Assembly: GCF_021391495.1 (NCBI RefSeq)
Contig: NZ_CP090063.1
Coordinates: 3,472,001 to 3,536,000, forward strand
DNA length: 64,000 nucleotides
Source of the DNA: Amycolatopsis acidiphila
GTDB taxonomy: Bacteria > Actinomycetota > Actinomycetes > Mycobacteriales > Pseudonocardiaceae
Direction: 5' to 3'
Shown here: positions 59,977 to 64,000 of the stretch, piece after piece
Layout of the letters: each line of letters opens with the position of its first letter
Position numbering within the stretch: the first letter of the stretch is position 1
Translations under genes and position numbers: made by a program
The notes under the pieces: generated by a model
Databases searched by the model: none
Told to the model about the DNA's origin: nothing
What the model saw: only the letters and a program-made list of their open reading frames with translations

Positions 59977-62226
59977 TCAGCGCGGCAGGCCCAGCACCCG
60001 CTCGGCGAGGATGTTGCGCATGATCTCCGTGGTGCCACCCGCGATCGTGGCCGCCCGCGAGCGCAGGTAGGCCTGCTGCGCGGAGACCGCCTCGCCGCCG
60101 ATCCCGTCCAGGCCGAGCGCGGCCAGGTGGGTGTCGCCGACCGCCTGCAGGGCCAGGCTCCAGGCGAGCTTGATCACGGAGTGCTCGGCGCCGGGTGCGC
60201 CACCCGCGGCGATCCTGCCGAGCGCGCGCTGCCCGAGCAGGCCGAGGGCGCGCGCCTCGGCGAGCCGGTCGGTCAGCGCGAGCCTGGTCTCGTCGTCCAG
60301 CTCCCGGCCGGCCAGCTCGGCGGCGACGTCACGCACGGTCTGCTCGAGGCGGCCCGCCATCATGATCACCCCGGCGCGTTCGAAGCCCAGCGTCGTCATC
60401 GTGACGGTCCAGCCTTCGTGCAGCGGACCCAGCAACGCCGACCGCGGCACGCGGACGTCGTCGAAGAACAGCTCCGCGAACCCGCCCTCGCCGGTGATCT
60501 GGGTGATCGGGCGCCGGGTGATCCCCGGCGTGTCCAGCGGCACCAGCAACGCCGAGATCCCCTTGTGCGGCTTGGCATCGGGGTCGGTACGCACGAGCAG
60601 CAGGCAGTAGTCGGCCTCCATGCCCTCGGACGTCCAGATCTTCTGGCCGTTGATCACGAACTCTTCCCCGTCCAGCGCCGCGCGCGTGCGCAGGCTCGCC
60701 AGGTCGCTGCCCGAACCGGGTTCGGAGAAGCCCTGGCACCACACGGTCGTCCCGGCCTGGATGCCTGCCAGGTGCCGTTGTTGCTCCGGCGTGCCGTAGC
60801 GCATCAGCGTGGGCGCGACGTTGTTGACGCCGAGGACGCCGGCGAGGTCGGGCGCCCGGTGTTCGGCGAGCAGCCGGTCACAGGCGACCTGGTCCACGAT
60901 GCCCAGCCCGCGGCCGCCGAACTCGGCCGGCCACTGCGGTGCTATCCAGCCCACGCCGTGCAGCGTGCGCTGCCAGTCCAGCCGGGCCGTGAACGAGTCG
61001 TCGTCGCCCCACTTCGCGCGGTGGGCGGGCAGCAGGCGTTCGACGTGTGCGGCCAGCTCGGCGGCCGGGCTGCCCGCGGGCGGTGCGGGCACCGGGCGGG
61101 CGCCGGCCTGCCCGGCCGGGTCGAGCCGCCGCCGGTGCGCCGCCGGGCCGCCGAACAGTGCCGCCGCGGCACCGGCCCGCCGGTGGTACAGGTGCGCCTC
61201 GTGCTCCCAGGTGAACCCGATGCCGCCGAGGATCTGGATGTATCCGGCGGTGACCTGTTTGGCCACCGACGTCGTCCGGAGCAGGGCGAGCGCGAGCGCG
61301 TCGTCGAGGTCCGGCTGGGCGGCGCCTTCGTCCAGCAGGCCGGTCAGGTGCCGGGTGGTGGCACGGGCCAGCTCGACACCGGCGAGCATGTCGGCGCACA
61401 GGTGTTTGATCGCCTGGAACGACCCGATGGGCCGGCCGAACTGCTCCCGGTCGCTCGCGTACGCGACGGCTCCGGCGAGGCAGTGCCCGGCCGCGCCGAC
61501 GAGCTCGGCCGCCATGGCCGCGCCCGCGGTCACCAGGCCGCGCCGCATGGCGGCGACCGCCGCCCGGCCCCGCGCGAGCACGTTCGCCTCGGTCCCGTAG
61601 GACGTCAGTGCGCCGAGGGGACGCAACAGGTCCAGGCCTCCCGTCCGGCGCATCGTGATCCCGTCGGCGCCGGTGTCCACCGTGAGCAGCAGCGGGCCCT
61701 CGGGGCTTTCCGCGAGCAGCAGCACGATGTCGGCTTCGGGGGACAGCACGAGGTCGGCGCGGCCGGAGACCCGCACGACGTCGCCGGGCTCCGCGTGGAA
61801 CCCGCCCCGGGCGCCCCAGAGCCCGGCTCGCTCCGTCCACCCGACGGCCGGGACGAGCGCGCCCGAGCAGATCCTGGCGAGCAGGTCCGCGGCGTCCTCG
61901 CCGAGCTGGTCGAGCACGCCGATGGCGCCGGCGACCGCGACCGCGGGAGTCGGGGCCAGCACCGCGCCGCAGGCTTCGAGCGCGACGGCCAGATCTGCCC
62001 ACCGGCCGCCGGCTCCGCCCCGCGCCTCGGGGACCGGGAGCCCGGCGAGGCCGAGCTCGGCCAGGTGCGGCCAGAGTGCGCGCTCGCTGACGGCGCCGGC
62101 GTCGCCGACCTGTTTGTGGGCCGCGCCTTCGGGCCAGTGCCGGGCCAATGACCGGGTGACCGCGTCGGCCAGTGCCTGCTGGTCCTCGGTGTCGGCCACG
62201 GCGACGTTCGGATGCACGTCGAGCAC
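59977..62226 (-). CDS. Double-length acyl-CoA dehydrogenase (FadE34-like fusion)
   Basis: 749 residues from GTG 62226 (AAGGAC upstream). Two acyl-CoA dehydrogenase units are joined. The N-terminal unit (about 10-370) has a degenerate flavin region but a good end (GHCLAGAVAYASDREQFGRPIGSFQAIKHLCADMLAGVE). The C-terminal unit (about 385-749) is complete: WPAEFGGRGLGIVDQ, WCQGFSEPGSGSDLASLRTRA, NGQKIWTSEGMEADYCLLLVR, TIAGGTTEIMRNILAERVLGLPR. The layout matches M. tuberculosis FadE34, in which one chain replaces the alpha2-beta2 tetramers used on steroid side chains. It therefore probably dehydrogenates a bulky ring-bearing acyl-CoA. Confidence 0.9.
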   Translation of the reverse strand: MLDVHPNVAVADTEDQQALADAVTRSLARHWPEGAAHKQVGDAGAVSERALWPHLAELGLAGLPVPEARGGAGGRWADLAVALEACGAVLAPTPAVAVAGAIGVLDQLGEDAADLLARICSGALVPAVGWTERAGLWGARGGFHAEPGDVVRVSGRADLVLSPEADIVLLLAESPEGPLLLTVDTGADGITMRRTGGLDLLRPLGALTSYGTEANVLARGRAAVAAMRRGLVTAGAAMAAELVGAAGHCLAGAVAYASDREQFGRPIGSFQAIKHLCADMLAGVELARATTRHLTGLLDEGAAQPDLDDALALALLRTTSVAKQVTAGYIQILGGIGFTWEHEAHLYHRRAGAAAALFGGPAAHRRRLDPAGQAGARPVPAPPAGSPAAELAAHVERLLPAHRAKWGDDDSFTARLDWQRTLHGVGWIAPQWPAEFGGRGLGIVDQVACDRLLAEHRAPDLAGVLGVNNVAPTLMRYGTPEQQRHLAGIQAGTTVWCQGFSEPGSGSDLASLRTRAALDGEEFVINGQKIWTSEGMEADYCLLLVRTDPDAKPHKGISALLVPLDTPGITRRPITQITGEGGFAELFFDDVRVPRSALLGPLHEGWTVTMTTLGFERAGVIMMAGRLEQTVRDVAAELAGRELDDETRLALTDRLAEARALGLLGQRALGRIAAGGAPGAEHSVIKLAWSLALQAVGDTHLAALGLDGIGGEAVSAQQAYLRSRAATIAGGTTEIMRNILAERVLGLPR

Positions 62227-62248
62227 CGTCCTTCCGTCGGTACGGGCG

Positions 62249-62336
62249 ATTATGAATACGCCTTGTCAGAATCTACCCGATAACGCCCGCTTGTAAGAGC
62301 TACCAGGCATCCTGCATAGTGACATACATGTCAGAA
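62249..62336. promoter_or_regulatory. Divergent promoters with two TTCTGACA boxes and a TGACA-N4-TGTCA palindrome
   Basis: Minus strand: -10 CATAAT (62254-62249) for the fused dehydrogenase, with TTCTGACA (62271-62264) just upstream. Plus strand: -35 TTGTAA (62291-62296), 18 bases, -10 CATAGT (62315-62320), placing transcription start at about the ATG 62328, a leaderless mRNA. TGACA-TACA-TGTCA (62320-62333) spans that start point and includes a second TTCTGACA in reverse (62336-62329); part of it is also the first codons of the flavin reductase. Confidence 0.6.
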
Positions 62337-62915
62337 TTAGACTTGAAGGCAGCCGATTACACGCTGTCCGGCCTGCGGCCGTTCCCGGTGGCGGTGACCG
62401 CCGTGCACGAGGGGCGGGCCAACGGCCTGATGTCCCTGTCGGCGGGTTCGGGCGGGATCATCCCGGAGGCCCCGAGGGTGACCATCAGCCTCACCAAGTA
62501 CAACCTGACCCACCACATGGTCCTGGGCTCCGGGGTGTTCGTGATGCACCTGCTGGCGGCCACGCCGGAACCGGCGCTGGAGGCGTCGATGAAGATCCTG
62601 ATGGGACTCGGGGGCAGTTCGGGCCGTGACGGCGACAAGCTGGCCGCGTTCGGCACCAAGCCCGGGGTCACCGGCGCACCGATCCTGCTCGACGCGCTGA
62701 GCTACGTCGAGGGACGCGTCGTCGGCACGCTGGACGCCGAGGAGAACACGATCTTCCTCGCCGACGTCGTGGGCGCGGGCGTGCTGCGCGAGGGCGAGCG
62801 GCTGCGCATCGGCCCGGCGTGGGGCAGGCTGCCCAAGGAGTGGATCGAGCAGTACGAGGCCAACCACGTCCCCCAGTTGGAGAACGCCCGGCGCAACCGC
62901 GGGCTGGTGGACTGA
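62328..62915 (+). CDS. Flavin reductase-family protein (FMN-binding split barrel)
   Basis: 195 residues from ATG 62328; the GTG at 62319 is also in frame but the promoter suggests the ATG. The split-barrel features are FPVAVTAVHEGRANGLMSLSAGSG, APRVTISLTKYNLTHHMVLGSGVFVMHLL, KPGVTGAPILLDALSYVEGRVVGTLDAEENTIFLADVVGAG, as in HpaC/DIM6-type NAD(P)H:FMN reductases. It would supply reduced flavin to the luciferase-like monooxygenase encoded two genes downstream. First gene of the rightmost operon. Confidence 0.87.
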   Translation: MSELDLKAADYTLSGLRPFPVAVTAVHEGRANGLMSLSAGSGGIIPEAPRVTISLTKYNLTHHMVLGSGVFVMHLLAATPEPALEASMKILMGLGGSSGRDGDKLAAFGTKPGVTGAPILLDALSYVEGRVVGTLDAEENTIFLADVVGAGVLREGERLRIGPAWGRLPKEWIEQYEANHVPQLENARRNRGLVD

Positions 62916-63511
62916 TGACAGGGTTCGCCCGCGCCGAGGTCGAGCACGCGTTCCGGCACTACTTCCTGACCGGGCCGGTCGGCGAGGACTGGGCGGCGTG
63001 GTCGAGGCTGTTCACCACCGACGCGACCTACCACGACCATTTCTGGGGCACCTTCCACGGTCCCGGCGAGATCCAGCGGTTCCTCGAAGGGACGATGTCG
63101 TTCGCGGCGCACGTCTACTCGCCACTGGTCTGGTACGTCATCGACGGCTCGCGGGTGGTGTACGAGGTCGTCAACCGCGCGGACAGCCCCGAACCGGGCG
63201 GCGAGCCGATCGACTTCCCGTCCCTGCAGGTGATCCGGTACGCCGGTGACGGGAAGTTCTCCTCCGAGGAGGACTGGTGGACGGTGGCGGAGATGAAGCT
63301 GTTCAACCAGCGCTACGCCGCCGCGAAAGAGGCGGCGGGGGACCGGGCACGGGATCCGCTGTCCCGTTCGGACTGGGGCTCGTGGGTCGACTGGGCGCGC
63401 CCGGCGGACGGGCACGTGGCGAAGCCGTCCTGGCTGGGCCGGGACGTGCCGCCGATCGCGAGCATGGCGGACATGGACTTCGGCAGGCGCAACCCGAAAC
63501 CGGCGAGGTGA
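62915..63511 (+). CDS. SnoaL/NTF2-like fold protein
   Basis: 198 residues from ATG 62915, overlapping the reductase stop by one base (TGATG). NTF2-like elements: VEHAFRHYFLTGPVGEDWAAWSRLFTTDATYHDHFWGTFHGPGEIQRFLEGTM, then SRVVYEVVNRADSP and a conserved tail GRDVPPIASMADMDFGRRNP. The fold appears in hydratases, ketosteroid isomerase-like enzymes and polyketide cyclases; the YHDHFWG and EDWW segments could line an active site. The longer-than-usual C-terminal tail may be specific to this subfamily. Function unknown. The position between a flavin reductase and a flavin monooxygenase suggests it handles the oxygenated intermediate. Confidence 0.8.
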   Translation: MTGFARAEVEHAFRHYFLTGPVGEDWAAWSRLFTTDATYHDHFWGTFHGPGEIQRFLEGTMSFAAHVYSPLVWYVIDGSRVVYEVVNRADSPEPGGEPIDFPSLQVIRYAGDGKFSSEEDWWTVAEMKLFNQRYAAAKEAAGDRARDPLSRSDWGSWVDWARPADGHVAKPSWLGRDVPPIASMADMDFGRRNPKPAR

Positions 63512-63516
63512 GGAGC

Positions 63517-64000
63517 GTGCGGTTCAACCTGATGTTCCCGATGCGGGCCGTCAAGCACTACGAGGCCTGGCGCGGCGACGGCGATCTGGGGACTGTCGCG
63601 CGGATCGCCGAGGAGGCCGGCTTCGACGGCTTTTCCATGAGCGATCACCCCTTTCCCGAGCAGAACTGGCTGAGCACGGGCGGGCACCACGCGTTCGACC
63701 CGTTCGTGTCGCTCGGCTTCGTGGCCGCCTCGACCCGGCGGATCAAGCTGCTCACCTACGTCCTCGTCGGCGGCTACCGCAACCCGTACCTGTCCGCGAA
63801 GGCGATCGCGAGCCTGGACGTGCTCTCCCGCGGCCGGATGATCGTGGGCATGGGCGCGGGCTACCTGCGGCCCGAGTTCGAGGTGCTCGGCGCGGACTTC
63901 GAGGCCCGCGGGAAGACCCTGGAGGCCTCGATCCCGGCGATGCGCGCCGCGTGGGCCGGACTCGACCACCCCGGCCCGGCGTTCCCGGCCGAAGGGCACA
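63517..64000 (+). CDS. Luciferase-like (LLM) flavin-dependent oxidoreductase (partial, 3' end outside window)
   Basis: 161 residues up to the window edge. The start is GTG 63517 (RFNLMFPMRAVKHYEAW) or GTG 63508, which overlaps the SnoaL stop. LLM-family features are VARIAEEAGFDGFSMSDHPFP, GHHAFDPFVSLGFVAASTRRIKLLTYVLVGGYRNPYLSAKAIASLDVLSRGRMIVGMGAGYLRPEF, the standard N-terminal half of bacterial-luciferase-type or F420-dependent enzymes. With the flavin reductase in the same operon, an FMNH2-dependent two-component monooxygenase is possible; the F420 group cannot be excluded from this part alone. Confidence 0.88.
   Translation, partial: MRFNLMFPMRAVKHYEAWRGDGDLGTVARIAEEAGFDGFSMSDHPFPEQNWLSTGGHHAFDPFVSLGFVAASTRRIKLLTYVLVGGYRNPYLSAKAIASLDVLSRGRMIVGMGAGYLRPEFEVLGADFEARGKTLEASIPAMRAAWAGLDHPGPAFPAEGH

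Noticed and set aside
62329..62336. TTCTGACA (reverse) as an independent operator
   Set aside because: These bases encode the first residues of the flavin reductase (MSE), so the match may be coding-driven. Only the larger TGACA-N4-TGTCA palindrome overlapping it is given weight.

Overview
The window is GC-rich actinobacterial DNA. Many genes use GTG starts, stop-start overlaps (ATGA or GTGA) are common, and the antisense strands are full of spurious open frames. An IniB-type cell-envelope gene, many fatty-acid-style acyl-CoA enzymes and several catabolic regulators suggest the Pseudonocardiales, perhaps an Amycolatopsis-like soil organism. That placement is inferred. I see no rRNA, tRNA, CRISPR array, transposase or phage gene.

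Left part (1-15.2 kb). At the edge are a cut dihydrodipicolinate-synthase-family gene and a fumarylacetoacetate-hydrolase/RraA fusion. Next come a LysR regulator beside an alcohol-dehydrogenase remnant, an ECF sigma factor, a nitroreductase, and an ion-transport block (ArsB/NhaD-like permease, CBS protein, CLC channel) with a MarR regulator. An IniB-like gene ends in a long nested hairpin. It is followed by a TetR / Old Yellow Enzyme / short-chain dehydrogenase operon with a perfect 19-bp operator, a carboxylesterase and a YqeY-like gene.

Middle (15.2-33.9 kb). Two truncated regulator remnants lie at a scar. A GntR + VOC pair is divergent from a fused E1 and an E2 of a 2-oxoacid dehydrogenase complex. 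A LacI regulator with two matching operators is divergent from a five-gene catabolic operon (3-hydroxyisobutyrate-dehydrogenase-like, M24-like hydrolase, aldehyde dehydrogenase, two amidohydrolases). Then come a broken mycofactocin-type SDR, a CoA transferase, and a TetR/MFS pair in which the MFS protein carries three C-terminal carboxypeptidase-regulatory-like domains.

Right part (33.9-64 kb). This is a large multi-operon catabolic locus. It encodes a 4-hydroxyacetophenone-type Baeyer-Villiger monooxygenase, two DUF2889 proteins, MhpB-like and MhpA-like enzymes of aromatic ring cleavage, two CoA ligases, four acyl-CoA dehydrogenases (one a double-length fusion), a double-length CoA transferase, an alpha-methylacyl-CoA racemase, SDRs, an acyl-CoA-associated phosphotransferase, a fused branched-chain-type ABC importer with a binding lipoprotein, an MFS importer, a flavin reductase, a SnoaL-like protein and a luciferase-like monooxygenase cut by the window end.

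How the parts may fit. The right-hand locus looks able to import a phenolic or alicyclic compound, oxidise and cleave it, activate the acid to a CoA ester and beta-oxidise it. Two shared promoter elements support co-regulation. One is a 37-bp element in front of the TetR/CoA-transferase pair and again in front of the phosphotransferase operon. The other is a TGACA-type box at the BVMO, MhpB, CoA-ligase and flavin-reductase promoters. The substrate cannot be read from the sequence.
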